A stretch of DNA of 64,000 bases, from assembly GCF_001644605.1 (NCBI RefSeq), contig NZ_CP011388.1:4817501-4881500 (forward strand). The letters are read 5' to 3'. Position numbers and translations under genes: made by a program. Below the pieces are notes generated by a model that worked only from the letters and a program-made list of their open reading frames with translations, did no database searches and was not told the origin of the DNA. Positions 7,615 to 15,446 of this stretch are shown here, one piece after another (the stretch's first letter is position 1; each line of letters begins with the position of its first letter). Source of the DNA: Paenibacillus swuensis. GTDB taxonomy: Bacteria; Bacillota; Bacilli; Paenibacillales; DY6.

Positions 7615-9966
7615 TCACTCCTCTTCGTTGTCCGATTCTTCCTCAGGCTTTCGCGCCAACTTCCGATCCTTTCGGCTATAGAACGAATCCGCCTTCTCTA
7701 TCATGACACCTGTATTATATTCGGGAATGCCGGCATGGGGCTCGTATACGCCCTTGGGGAGCAGCGGATTCGCTTCCGGCCAGAACATGGCTGCATTCCC
7801 CGCCCTGATATCGGCTAAGCGTATACGGCCTTGAAATCTGCCATGCTCGTTGTAAACAACAATCGATTCGCCGCTTGCCAACCCGAGCTTCGCCGCATCG
7901 TCCGCGCATAGGAGCACATCGCCGCGATCCGCGCCGTTGAAGGGATCCTGATCTCCGAAGATGAGAGAATTGAACTGCTTTCCCCTTCGAGTAGTCAGAT
8001 AAAAGCGTCCTTCGGCTTTTCTTAACTCGGGCAATTCAATCGGGATCAGCCTGCCTCGACTGTCAGGCGTCGGACAAGTGCCGCCCTCGCAAAGCCACGC
8101 GCCTCCCCACTGAAAGAAATCGCCCTGTCGGGACAGTTCTTGAATGCCGTCGTAATAAGGCACCGCGCGGGCAATTTCCTCTCGAATCGCAGCAGCATGG
8201 TCAAACCAAATCTGCTCTCTGCGCTCAGGGTGCACCTGAACCGCCAAATCCCTGTAGATTTGCCATTCAGCACGGGCTTCGCCAATCCGCGGACCTTCAA
8301 TTTCCGGCGAGAAGTAAACCATTCGCTCCGTTGAAGTGGACGTACCGCCTCCCGGTTGCTCATACCGTGTCATCGCCGGCAGCACGATTACCGCTTCCCG
8401 GGCGTCCACCAGTGTGGACGTGTTGAAGACGATATCCTGATGCACCCGAATCTCTACGCTTTCAAGCGCTCTGCGCATTTCATCCGGATCAGGCATCGTC
8501 TCGAGGAAATTACCTCCGGAAGTGTAAAAGAGCTTCAGTTTTCGCTCATCGCTGTCTGGCAGCAACGCATTCTCCAACGATACACCGACAATGTCTCCAT
8601 GCCATCGCGGAATGGAAAAGCCCCAGAGACCTTCAATTCGCTCTATATCCACATCGTTGAATTCGCCGCCGGGCAAGGAGAAAGGGTCCGCTCCCATTTC
8701 GCCGGAACCCTGCACGCCGCTGTGTCCGCGAATCGGCATTAAGCCGCAATGCTCTCTGCCGAGAAATCCGCGCAGCAGGGCCAGATTCGCGACTTGCGAG
8801 ATGTTATCGGTACCGAACCGGTGCTGCGTTAATCCCATGCTCCACACAAAGACGCCGGTACGCGCCTTGGCCAGAAGCTCGGCGAATTCCGTCATCCGGG
8901 TTCTGGACAAGCCTGAAGAGGCTTCCAGCTGTGTCCAGCTTTGCTTCTCGATATGTGTCTGCAACGGCTCGATACCGGTCGTATGGTCCCCGATAAAATT
9001 CCAATCCACAGCGGAACCCCGAGTTGTCGCTTCCATTTCAAACCAAGCCTTCATCACGCCGTTCATAAATGCGATATCACCGCCGATGTTCACCTTGTAG
9101 TAATCATCCGCAAGCTTCGTACCGAACAAGGCCGATTCCGGCACCGAGGGAATCCAATAAGCGTCCATTGCCGGCTCGTGATAAGGGTTGATGACAATGA
9201 TTTTTGTGCCTTTTCGTTTCGCTGCATACATATATTTTGTGGACACCGGCTGATTGGTCGCCGCGACGCTGCCCCAGAACACCAGCACATCCGTACCGAT
9301 CCAGTCCTTATAGTTACAGGTGGAAGCGCCGACGCCGACCGAACGCTTCAATGCCGTCTTCGAAGGCGAGTGGCAGATCCGCGAAGCGTTGTCGATATGA
9401 TTCGTGCCCAGGAATCGCGCGGTCTTGGCGCCGACATAATACGATTCGTTCGTAATGCCTCTTGCCGTCATATAGAAGGCGATCTGCTTAGGAGGAAGGC
9501 TGCGAATCTTGTTCGCGATCCGCTCCAGCGCTTGGTCCCAGGTTATGCGGCGAAACCGGTTCTCGCCTTTCTCCCGCAGCAGCGGGTATGGTATACGGCC
9601 AAGCTTGCGAAGCTCCGCGCTGTTCAACTTGCGCAGCGCGTCCATGTCGGCGTACAGATGCGCATCCTTCATGGCCGGCATCGTGTTCAGGCGCAACAGG
9701 TTCAAGCGCGTAGTGCACAGATGCGGACCTTCGAGCGTTCTGTCGTAAAGCCCGGATACCCCTAGCGCGCACCCGTCGCATACGCCCTGAGTGAGCATCC
9801 GGTATGCGTAGGGCAAAGCGTCCCGATTGTCCCAAGCGACCTTGAGCGTATCTCGAATATGATGGGGCTTTACTTTCCCGAGTCCGAACGGAATGCGGCT
9901 GACCCACAGCTTTGAATCCGGTTTGGCGGGGAGCTTGATCGGCCCGCTATGCTTCGTTGTGCTCAT
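7615..9966 (-). CDS. FdhF/YdeP-family molybdopterin oxidoreductase (formate dehydrogenase alpha subunit)
   Basis: A 783-residue molybdenum oxidoreductase. The order is an N-terminal cysteine region, the large molybdopterin domains, and a C-terminal dinucleotide-binding domain starting near FYLTTRRGKQFNS. The N-terminal iron-sulfur region is reduced: CDGC (C63, C66) and C84 (LCTTR), instead of the four-cysteine cluster of classical formate dehydrogenases, as is typical of the YdeP-like branch. No separate electron-transfer subunit is encoded beside it. The neighbours fdhD, moeA and mobAB support a formate dehydrogenase role; the true substrate is unproven, since several YdeP-like proteins have none known. 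The start has AGGAGG upstream. A structured leader (10004-10079) precedes the gene. Confidence 0.85.
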   Translation of the reverse strand: MSTTKHSGPIKLPAKPDSKLWVSRIPFGLGKVKPHHIRDTLKVAWDNRDALPYAYRMLTQGVCDGCALGVSGLYDRTLEGPHLCTTRLNLLRLNTMPAMKDAHLYADMDALRKLNSAELRKLGRIPYPLLREKGENRFRRITWDQALERIANKIRSLPPKQIAFYMTARGITNESYYVGAKTARFLGTNHIDNASRICHSPSKTALKRSVGVGASTCNYKDWIGTDVLVFWGSVAATNQPVSTKYMYAAKRKGTKIIVINPYHEPAMDAYWIPSVPESALFGTKLADDYYKVNIGGDIAFMNGVMKAWFEMEATTRGSAVDWNFIGDHTTGIEPLQTHIEKQSWTQLEASSGLSRTRMTEFAELLAKARTGVFVWSMGLTQHRFGTDNISQVANLALLRGFLGREHCGLMPIRGHSGVQGSGEMGADPFSLPGGEFNDVDIERIEGLWGFSIPRWHGDIVGVSLENALLPDSDERKLKLFYTSGGNFLETMPDPDEMRRALESVEIRVHQDIVFNTSTLVDAREAVIVLPAMTRYEQPGGGTSTSTERMVYFSPEIEGPRIGEARAEWQIYRDLAVQVHPERREQIWFDHAAAIREEIARAVPYYDGIQELSRQGDFFQWGGAWLCEGGTCPTPDSRGRLIPIELPELRKAEGRFYLTTRRGKQFNSLIFGDQDPFNGADRGDVLLCADDAAKLGLASGESIVVYNEHGRFQGRIRLADIRAGNAAMFWPEANPLLPKGVYEPHAGIPEYNTGVMIEKADSFYSRKDRKLARKPEEESDNEEE

Positions 9967-10003
9967 GGGCAGAATCCTCCTTGGTGTGAATTAATTTTGG
10001 TCA

Positions 10004-10079
10004 TAAAAAAACCATCGCAAAAGTCCACTCCGAAGAGGTCCTTCTCACAATGGTTAGTCTTGGGCAGGATCGCTGCCAA
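10004..10079 (-). promoter_or_regulatory. structured leader / attenuator-like RNA before fdhF
   Basis: On the minus strand two hairpins follow each other between the DUF2294 gene and fdhF. The first (10079-10058) pairs CTTGGCAG with CTGCCCAAG. The second (10052-10011) has an 11-base outer stem with G-U pairs, an internal loop with GGAC on both sides, and CTC-TTCG-GAG at the tip. It ends in seven T (10010-10004), like an intrinsic terminator. It lies about 40 bases before the fdhF start. It may simply end the DUF2294 transcript or may be a regulated attenuator. Confidence 0.5.
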
Positions 10080-10094
10080 GTGCCAACAGGCGTA

Positions 10095-10457
10095 TTATTC
10101 AATTGTAAATTTAGCTTCAATGTTCCGGTCGAACACGAACACCGAAATGCCGAAGTCCTGATCAATATCGATGTCTACAAACAAATCGACAAACACGGCG
10201 CCTAGCAGCTCTTCCATCTCGACCGGACGGTGCTTGCGGTACATGTCCTTCACCATCTGCGTTCGCGCATCCCGGAGCAGCTGCTTCCCGTCGTCCTTGG
10301 TTGCGATAAACTTCTCCACAGGTGACAAATTTCCGCTCATCTCGCAGATCGCCCAATGCTTGCAGAACGTAGTGGATACTTCCCTCGGGCCTTTGCCCAT
10401 ATGCCGCTTGCGAAAAGCCTTGACCAAATTGCTGAACTCAGCTTCATATTTATTCAT
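10095..10457 (-). CDS. DUF2294 family protein
   Basis: A 120-residue soluble protein. I recognise DUF2294 from GKGPREVSTTF near the N-terminus, LSPVEKFIA and the terminal VFVFDRN segment. Its function is unknown. In bacilli such genes are often seen next to formate dehydrogenase genes, and here it is the first gene of that operon. A role with the enzyme or its metal cofactor is therefore an inference from context. A sigma-A promoter lies at 10585-10613 with a palindrome over its -10 box. Confidence 0.75.
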   Translation of the reverse strand: MNKYEAEFSNLVKAFRKRHMGKGPREVSTTFCKHWAICEMSGNLSPVEKFIATKDDGKQLLRDARTQMVKDMYRKHRPVEMEELLGAVFVDLFVDIDIDQDFGISVFVFDRNIEAKFTIE

Positions 10458-10575
10458 CAGGCGCTCCGTTCATGTACCGACCAGATGGCTCGATAGTTAA
10501 TCTCGTGCATCGGGAGAATCGGTGACAGGTTCACTGTTCCGTGTCAGTCCCGTCTTCCATTATTTACGCTGGTTA

Positions 10576-10592
10576 GGTAAGATTATCTTACC
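10576..10592. promoter_or_regulatory. palindromic operator between the fdh and mob units
   Basis: GGTAAGAT-T-ATCTTACC is a perfect 8-base inverted repeat around one base. It overlaps the -10 box of the minus-strand promoter and lies 64 bases before mobB, so one bound regulator could control both directions. No regulator gene is adjacent. The match is visible directly; its function is inferred. Confidence 0.6.
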
Positions 10593-10613
10593 AAGAAAGC
10601 GCACTCATGACAA
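10585..10613 (-). promoter_or_regulatory. sigma-A promoter of the DUF2294-fdhF-fdhD-moeA operon
   Basis: TTGTCA (10613-10608) and TAAGAT (10590-10585) are 17 bases apart on the minus strand. The -10 box is part of the palindrome at 10576-10592. The leader to the DUF2294 start is about 120 bases. Confidence 0.6.
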
Positions 10614-10655
10614 CAACTTCTATGGAATAGATTACCTGAGGGGAGTTTAAGCGGG

Positions 10656-11195
10656 ATGGAACAGCAGAAACCGGTCATTCAATTCGTAGGGTACAAAAAT
10701 CGGGGCAAAACCACGCTCATCTGCCGCCTCATCCCCAAACTGGCTCAACTGGGGTTGAGCGTCGGCGTGATTAAACGGGACGCGCACAACGCCGAGTTGG
10801 ACAAGCAAGGCTCAGATACTTGGCAGCACCGGGAAGCCGGAGCGGCGGTCACGGCTATTACTTCAGATTGCCAAACAGCGTTGATTACAACCGCACCCAC
10901 GACATTGGACGCGTTGATTGCACAGATGCAAAGCGTGGATTTCATCTTCGTGGAAGGCTTTAAGCAAGCGGGTTATCCCAAAATTATATGTGTGCAGGCG
11001 CCGGAGGATATCGCATTGGTGTATGAGCTTGAAGATCCGGTTGCCGTAGCTGCTTGGCGGACTGAGGGCTTGCCTGCGGATGTTGGTGTGCCGGTGTTGT
11101 CGATTGACGATGTGGACGGAATTCTATTGCATCTGCAAACCTGGAGAGGAAAAGGCGGTAAACCCATGTTGCCATTCGGGGGAGAACACTTATGA
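10656..11195 (+). CDS. mobB: Molybdopterin-guanine dinucleotide biosynthesis adapter MobB
   Basis: A GTP-binding adapter protein that helps attach GMP to the molybdenum cofactor. The P-loop is GYKNRGKTTL at residues 12-21. FIFVEGFKQAGYPKI and the DVGVPVLSIDD segment are typical of MobB. The length of 179 residues is normal. The ribosome binding site is GAGGGGAG. The stop codon overlaps the mobA start (ATGA), so the pair is translationally coupled. It is divergent from the formate dehydrogenase operon, across the palindrome at 10576-10592. Confidence 0.93.
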   Translation: MEQQKPVIQFVGYKNRGKTTLICRLIPKLAQLGLSVGVIKRDAHNAELDKQGSDTWQHREAGAAVTAITSDCQTALITTAPTTLDALIAQMQSVDFIFVEGFKQAGYPKIICVQAPEDIALVYELEDPVAVAAWRTEGLPADVGVPVLSIDDVDGILLHLQTWRGKGGKPMLPFGGEHL

Positions 11196-11833
11196 ACAAT
11201 AGCATGATGAATCCTGATCCCATCCATAACTCACGGCCTTATGTGCAAGGCATTCTGCTGTGCGGAGGACGCAGCTCCCGGATGGGAACAGATAAGGCGC
11301 TGCTGGAGGTTTCGGGACAGCCATTGCTTGTACGGTCTTGCAGACAATTGGCACAGCTTTGCGATGGTGTTACCGTTGTCTGCCTCGCCGAGAAGCTGGA
11401 ACATTATCGCAGTCTGCTGACGGCAGAGCCGTTTTCAGTGTCCTTTACCCTGGATCAATATCCCGGCAAAGGGCCGCTTGCGGGCATCCACGCCGGACTG
11501 GATTCATTACGCCAAACGGGGTACGGATTCGTTGTCGCTTGCGATATGCCGTGGATCGACTCGGTACTCTATGAAAGATTGGTCCAGGAAACAAGCGACG
11601 ATCCGGATTGGGTGGGCTGCGACAGACAGCCGCTGCATGCTCTCTATCATAGCCGGCTCACTTCGAACGCCGAAGCATTCCTGCAGCTAGACAAGCTGCG
11701 TCTCTGGTCTTTCGTGGACCAACTTCAATCCCGGATCGTGGATTATGATCAGCAAGATTGTTTCAGAAATCTCAATTCGCCTGAAGAATACCAAGCTTAC
11801 CTTCAACGTATCTCATCAAGATCGCAGGAATGA
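11192..11833 (+). CDS. mobA: Molybdenum cofactor guanylyltransferase
   Basis: Transfers GMP from GTP to the molybdenum cofactor, giving the bis-guanylyl form used by FdhF-type enzymes. The nucleotide-binding signature LCGGRSSRMGTDKALLEV is near residue 27, followed by YPGKGPLAGIHAGL and VACDMPWID (metal-binding Asp). The length is 213 residues. It begins with ATGA overlapping mobB, and its last 18 bases overlap the convergent YjbR-like gene. No separate terminator is visible. Confidence 0.94.
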   Translation: MNNSMMNPDPIHNSRPYVQGILLCGGRSSRMGTDKALLEVSGQPLLVRSCRQLAQLCDGVTVVCLAEKLEHYRSLLTAEPFSVSFTLDQYPGKGPLAGIHAGLDSLRQTGYGFVVACDMPWIDSVLYERLVQETSDDPDWVGCDRQPLHALYHSRLTSNAEAFLQLDKLRLWSFVDQLQSRIVDYDQQDCFRNLNSPEEYQAYLQRISSRSQE

Positions 11834-12214
11834 GTTTCGTAACCGCTTGGGAGCGGTTCGAAGGTAAGCTTCTGTAATAAGTTCCGTAAGCTCGTACCAG
11901 ACGGCGGCGTCGGCATCGGGATCTGCGTGCACGGCGGTCACCCAGCCATGACGGCCAATATACGGCGTCATTCGATAGGCGTCATCCTCCCGAGCAAGCA
12001 ACAGCGATTGGGTTTCTTTATCCGTCTTCAAATGCAGGTTCGCCACGTCGCCGGTTTGCCCCATCATGACATAAGGTTTATCCTGAACCCGAAACGAAGT
12101 ATGCCCAAAGCCGTCGATCTTCTCTTCCGTTTCCGGTAATGCCATGCAGATTGTCCGAATACGAGCCAGCAAACGCAAGCCTTTATCGGTTGTGATCAAC
12201 CGCTCTGTCTCCAT
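11816..12214 (-). CDS. YjbR/MmcQ-like protein
   Basis: A 132-residue protein of the YjbR/MmcQ family, with a CyaY-like fold and predicted DNA binding of unclear meaning. Family signs are ALPETEEKIDGFGHTSFRV near the start, then MTPYIGRHGWVTA and the C-terminal ELITEAYLRTAPKRL. It has its own sigma-A promoter (12267-12295) and GGGGGAGAT before the ATG. It overlaps the end of mobA by 18 bases in convergent orientation. Nothing links it to the molybdenum genes beyond position. Confidence 0.85.
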   Translation of the reverse strand: METERLITTDKGLRLLARIRTICMALPETEEKIDGFGHTSFRVQDKPYVMMGQTGDVANLHLKTDKETQSLLLAREDDAYRMTPYIGRHGWVTAVHADPDADAAVWYELTELITEAYLRTAPKRLRNSFLRS

Positions 12215-12266
12215 GCTTGATCTCCCCCTGAAATGTTCAGCTTAGTTGCATTTGGATTTTGCCAAT

Positions 12267-12295
12267 ACCATAACATGTTGCACATTCAATTTCAA
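12267..12295 (-). promoter_or_regulatory. sigma-A promoter of the YjbR-like gene
   Basis: TTGAAA (12295-12290) and TATGGT (12272-12267) are separated by 17 bases on the minus strand, about 50 bases before the start codon. Confidence 0.5.
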
Positions 12296-12354
12296 AAATA
12301 AAATGACCCCTCCCTTTGCAGCGTGGAAGAGGCCGTACTTAACCTGTCAGTTGT

Positions 12355-13830
12355 TTAGAAATATCTTGAAGTCATCATTTTCTTCTTCGTATAAAATTCT
12401 ACCCCGTCTTTACCGTTCGCGTGCAGGTCGCCATAGAAGGAATTCTTCCATCCGGAAAACGGGAAGAACGCCATGGGCGCAGGTACACCGACGTTTACCC
12501 CGAGCATCCCCGCCTCCGCCTCCTCGCGAAATTGACGGACCGCTTTGGCATTCTCCGTATAAATTACCGCGGAGTTACCATATCGGGAGGAGTTAACAAT
12601 CTCAAGAGCTTGATCCAATTGTTCAGCCCGAAACACAGACAGCACGGGTCCGAAGATTTCTTCCCGGGCAATGGCCATCTCCGGCTTCACCCGATCAAAG
12701 ATGGTAGCGCCAAGGTAGTAGCCTTCGTTCTCACACTGACGGTGCAACCGCCCATCCAGCAGAAGCTGAGCTCCCTCTTCCACACCCCGCTCAATATAAT
12801 GTTCAATGCGTTGCTTATGCTCAAGCCGGATCACCGGTGTCAACGCCGCTTCCTCTATACCGGGTCCGACTTCCATCCCTTCTGCCGACTTGAGGAGGGC
12901 CTCCATGAAAGTCTCTCCGTCGCCGACAACCACCACAGCGGAGCAGGCCATACAGCGTTCGCCTGCGCTTCCGAAGGATGATGCGATGATATTTTCCACC
13001 GTTTTCTCTACATTCGCGTCCGGCATGACGATATGAAAGTTTTTGGCGCCGGCCAATGCCTGAACGCGCTTAGCATGCGCCGACGACCGTTCATGCACAT
13101 ACTTGGCTACAGGCTGTGAGCCGACGAAGGAAATCGCCGCAACCCCCTCATGGCTTGTCAGTTCATTCACGACATCCTCGCCGCCGTGCACCACGTTCAG
13201 CACACCGTTCGGCAACCCGGCTTCATGCATAAGCTCCGCTAACTTCATGGCGGTCAGCGGCGTTCGCTCTGAAGGCTTCAGTACAAATGTATTTCCGCAC
13301 GCAATGGCCAAAGGAAACATCCAGCAAGGCACCATCATGGGGAAATTAAACGGGGTGATCCCGCCAATGACACCGAGTGGCACCCGAAACATCTCCGAAT
13401 CCAGATCAGTCGCGATATTCGCCAGTACAGAGCCCATCAAGAGCGTGGGAGCTCCTGCCGCGAATTCCACACATTCGATCCCGCGAAGCACTTCGCCTTG
13501 AGCTTCCTTGAAGCTCTTTCCATTCTCGGCCGTAATCGTTCTCGCAAGCTCATCCGCATGCTTCTGCAGAAGTTGCCAATAGCGAAATAATACACGCGCT
13601 CTGCGGGGGACTGGTGTTCGGCTCCATTCCGGAAAAGCACCCCTGGCGGCCATGATCGCACGATCCGTATCCTCACTGGTCGATAAGGGAACTTGGGCAA
13701 GCACCTTCCCGTCGGCCGGGTTCAAGACGTTGTCGAATCGCTTGCTTGCCGAAGGAACGCTTACCCCTGCGATCCAGTTGTTAAGCGGGTCAGCCTCGTT
13801 TCCGGACCGTGTCGTGACCTCATTGTTCAT
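12355..13830 (-). CDS. mmsA: CoA-acylating methylmalonate/malonate semialdehyde dehydrogenase
   Basis: An aldehyde dehydrogenase-fold enzyme of 491 residues that oxidises malonate semialdehyde (or its methyl derivative) to acetyl- or propionyl-CoA with NAD and CoA. The catalytic Cys is in GERCMACSA; GVIGGITPFNFPMMVPCWM and the end of the GVEFYTKKKM segment are typical of the MmsA/IolA branch. In this operon it would finish pyrimidine breakdown by using the malonate semialdehyde released by the transaminase. Its start overlaps the end of the small 73-residue gene by 11 bases. It is the last gene of the operon; I see no clear terminator in the 140 bases that follow. Confidence 0.9.
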   Translation of the reverse strand: MNNEVTTRSGNEADPLNNWIAGVSVPSASKRFDNVLNPADGKVLAQVPLSTSEDTDRAIMAARGAFPEWSRTPVPRRARVLFRYWQLLQKHADELARTITAENGKSFKEAQGEVLRGIECVEFAAGAPTLLMGSVLANIATDLDSEMFRVPLGVIGGITPFNFPMMVPCWMFPLAIACGNTFVLKPSERTPLTAMKLAELMHEAGLPNGVLNVVHGGEDVVNELTSHEGVAAISFVGSQPVAKYVHERSSAHAKRVQALAGAKNFHIVMPDANVEKTVENIIASSFGSAGERCMACSAVVVVGDGETFMEALLKSAEGMEVGPGIEEAALTPVIRLEHKQRIEHYIERGVEEGAQLLLDGRLHRQCENEGYYLGATIFDRVKPEMAIAREEIFGPVLSVFRAEQLDQALEIVNSSRYGNSAVIYTENAKAVRQFREEAEAGMLGVNVGVPAPMAFFPFSGWKNSFYGDLHANGKDGVEFYTKKKMMTSRYF

Positions 13831-14041
13831 CTTGTGTCCTCCGCTCCGCGATGATTCGATTTGCGATATACTTTCGGCTGTCGGCCGACCCGAGTCTAAT
13901 CGATACAGGTTTTCCCTCCGGTGACAGGAGCCTCACCTCCGCCCCCTGAAGATCCTCTTGGATTCCAATAATTCTGTACTCCTGCTCTAGATAACCGTCC
14001 AACCGGGATCTCTCTTCTAGAAATTCTTCATATGCACCCAT
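13820..14041 (-). CDS. Small protein of unknown function in the pyrimidine operon
   Basis: A 73-residue charged protein with no signal peptide or membrane segment. The first half is rich in Glu, Tyr and Leu (EEFLEERSRLDGYLEQEYR); the second looks like a small beta structure (GAEVRLLSPEGKPVSIRL) and ends in a basic helix. I do not recognise the family. It looks real: GAGAGGTG precedes the ATG, the gap to the dihydropyrimidinase gene is 16 bases, and it overlaps the mmsA start by 11 bases. Alternatives are a regulator or a stabilising partner of a neighbouring enzyme. Confidence 0.7.
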   Translation of the reverse strand: MGAYEEFLEERSRLDGYLEQEYRIIGIQEDLQGAEVRLLSPEGKPVSIRLGSADSRKYIANRIIAERRTQDEQ

Positions 14042-14057
14042 AGTGTTACACCTCTCT

Positions 14058-15443
14058 TCATCCTCCGGAATAGCCCACCCGCCGCAAGTATTGCCCTGTG
14101 CCGCTGTTCCCTACGAACACCTTGTCGCGAATAACAAACTCCCCCCGGACCAAAACCGAAACCGGCTCACCTGTTACTTTCAGTCCTTCGAAGGGGTTAT
14201 AATCCACATTCATATGATGGGTTTCCGCAGATAAGGTTCGTTCAACAACCGGATCAAACAGCACAAGATCGGCGTCGGAGCCGACGGCGATCGTACCCTT
14301 GCGGGGAAACAGTCCGAACAGCTTGGCGGACCGAGTGGACACGATATCCACGAACTGGTTCAACCCGATCCGCCCTTTGGCCACGCCTTCGGAGTACAGA
14401 ATGGAAAACCGATCTTCAATCGTTGGACCCCCGTTCGGAATAAGGCTGAAATTATGACGACCCAGATCCTTTTGCCCCTTAAAATTAAATGAACAGTGAT
14501 CCGACCCCAACGTCTGCAGTTCCCCGCATCGCAACGCGTTCCACAAGGCCTCTTGATGCTCTGCTTCCCTTAGCGGCGGGGACCACACGTACTTGGCTCC
14601 CTCAAAGTCTGGACCTTCCAAGGCGGAACGATCCAGCACGAGGTATTGCGGGCAGGTTTCACCCCATACCTCCACACCGCTCGCGCGCGCTTCCGCAATT
14701 TGCTTCACAGCCTCCGCACAAGTTACGTGTACGACGTACAACTGTGACTGCGCCAAACCCGTTAATTTCGCCGCTCTGCCCGTGGCCTCTCCTTCGAGCA
14801 CCGGCGGTCGCGTTAACGCGTGATAGATGGGCTCTGTGTTCCCCGCCTGCAAAGCTTCACGAATCAGATAGTCGATGACATCCCCGTTTTCCGCATGAAC
14901 CATGACCAACGCACCGAGCTTTCTGGCAGCCAATAAGGTTTGAAAAAGGGTCCCGTCATCGGCCTGAAATACGTTCTTGTACGCCATGAACACTTTAAAC
15001 GAGGTAATCCCCTCTTCGCGAATTACCTCCGGCAGCTCCGCCAATACCTCCGCATTCATCTCCCCGATCATCAGATGAAAACTGTAATCAATGGCAGCTT
15101 GGCCCCGCGATTTATCATGCCATGTGCGGATGCTGTCCGAGAGCGGTTTACCTTTATCCGTCAGACAAAAATCAATGATGGTCGTTGTCCCACCGAAAGC
15201 TGCGGCGCGAGTGCCGGTCTCGAAATTATCCGCCGTGACCGTACCGCCGAAAGGCATATCCAAATGGGTATGCGGATCAATACCTCCTGGAAACACATAG
15301 TAACCGGAAGCGTCTACAATCTCATGTGTTTCGCGGTTTAGGCCTTTTCCGATAGAGGCAATTTTTCCGTCCTCGATCAGAAGATCCGCCTGATACGTAT
15401 CCGCGGCCGTTACGATGGTTCCGTTGATCATGATTTTGCCCAT
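14058..15443 (-). CDS. hydA: Dihydropyrimidinase (D-hydantoinase)
   Basis: Opens the ring of dihydrouracil or dihydrothymine to N-carbamoyl-beta-amino acids, the second step of reductive pyrimidine breakdown. It is a cytoplasmic amidohydrolase of 461 residues with a two-metal centre: H58 and H60 in DPHTHLDMPFGG, and the lysine that becomes carboxylated, K150, in SFKVFMAYKN. Later ligand motifs include MVHAENGDV and GSDHCSFNF. It is 3 bases downstream of preA. The operon context argues for pyrimidines rather than hydantoins as natural substrate. Confidence 0.93.
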   Translation of the reverse strand: MGKIMINGTIVTAADTYQADLLIEDGKIASIGKGLNRETHEIVDASGYYVFPGGIDPHTHLDMPFGGTVTADNFETGTRAAAFGGTTTIIDFCLTDKGKPLSDSIRTWHDKSRGQAAIDYSFHLMIGEMNAEVLAELPEVIREEGITSFKVFMAYKNVFQADDGTLFQTLLAARKLGALVMVHAENGDVIDYLIREALQAGNTEPIYHALTRPPVLEGEATGRAAKLTGLAQSQLYVVHVTCAEAVKQIAEARASGVEVWGETCPQYLVLDRSALEGPDFEGAKYVWSPPLREAEHQEALWNALRCGELQTLGSDHCSFNFKGQKDLGRHNFSLIPNGGPTIEDRFSILYSEGVAKGRIGLNQFVDIVSTRSAKLFGLFPRKGTIAVGSDADLVLFDPVVERTLSAETHHMNVDYNPFEGLKVTGEPVSVLVRGEFVIRDKVFVGNSGTGQYLRRVGYSGG

Positions 15444-15446
15444 AGT

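Noticed and set aside
8941-9765. Open frame of 274 codons on the plus strand
   Set aside because: It is antisense to the well-supported FdhF-like gene and shows no recognisable motif or start signal.
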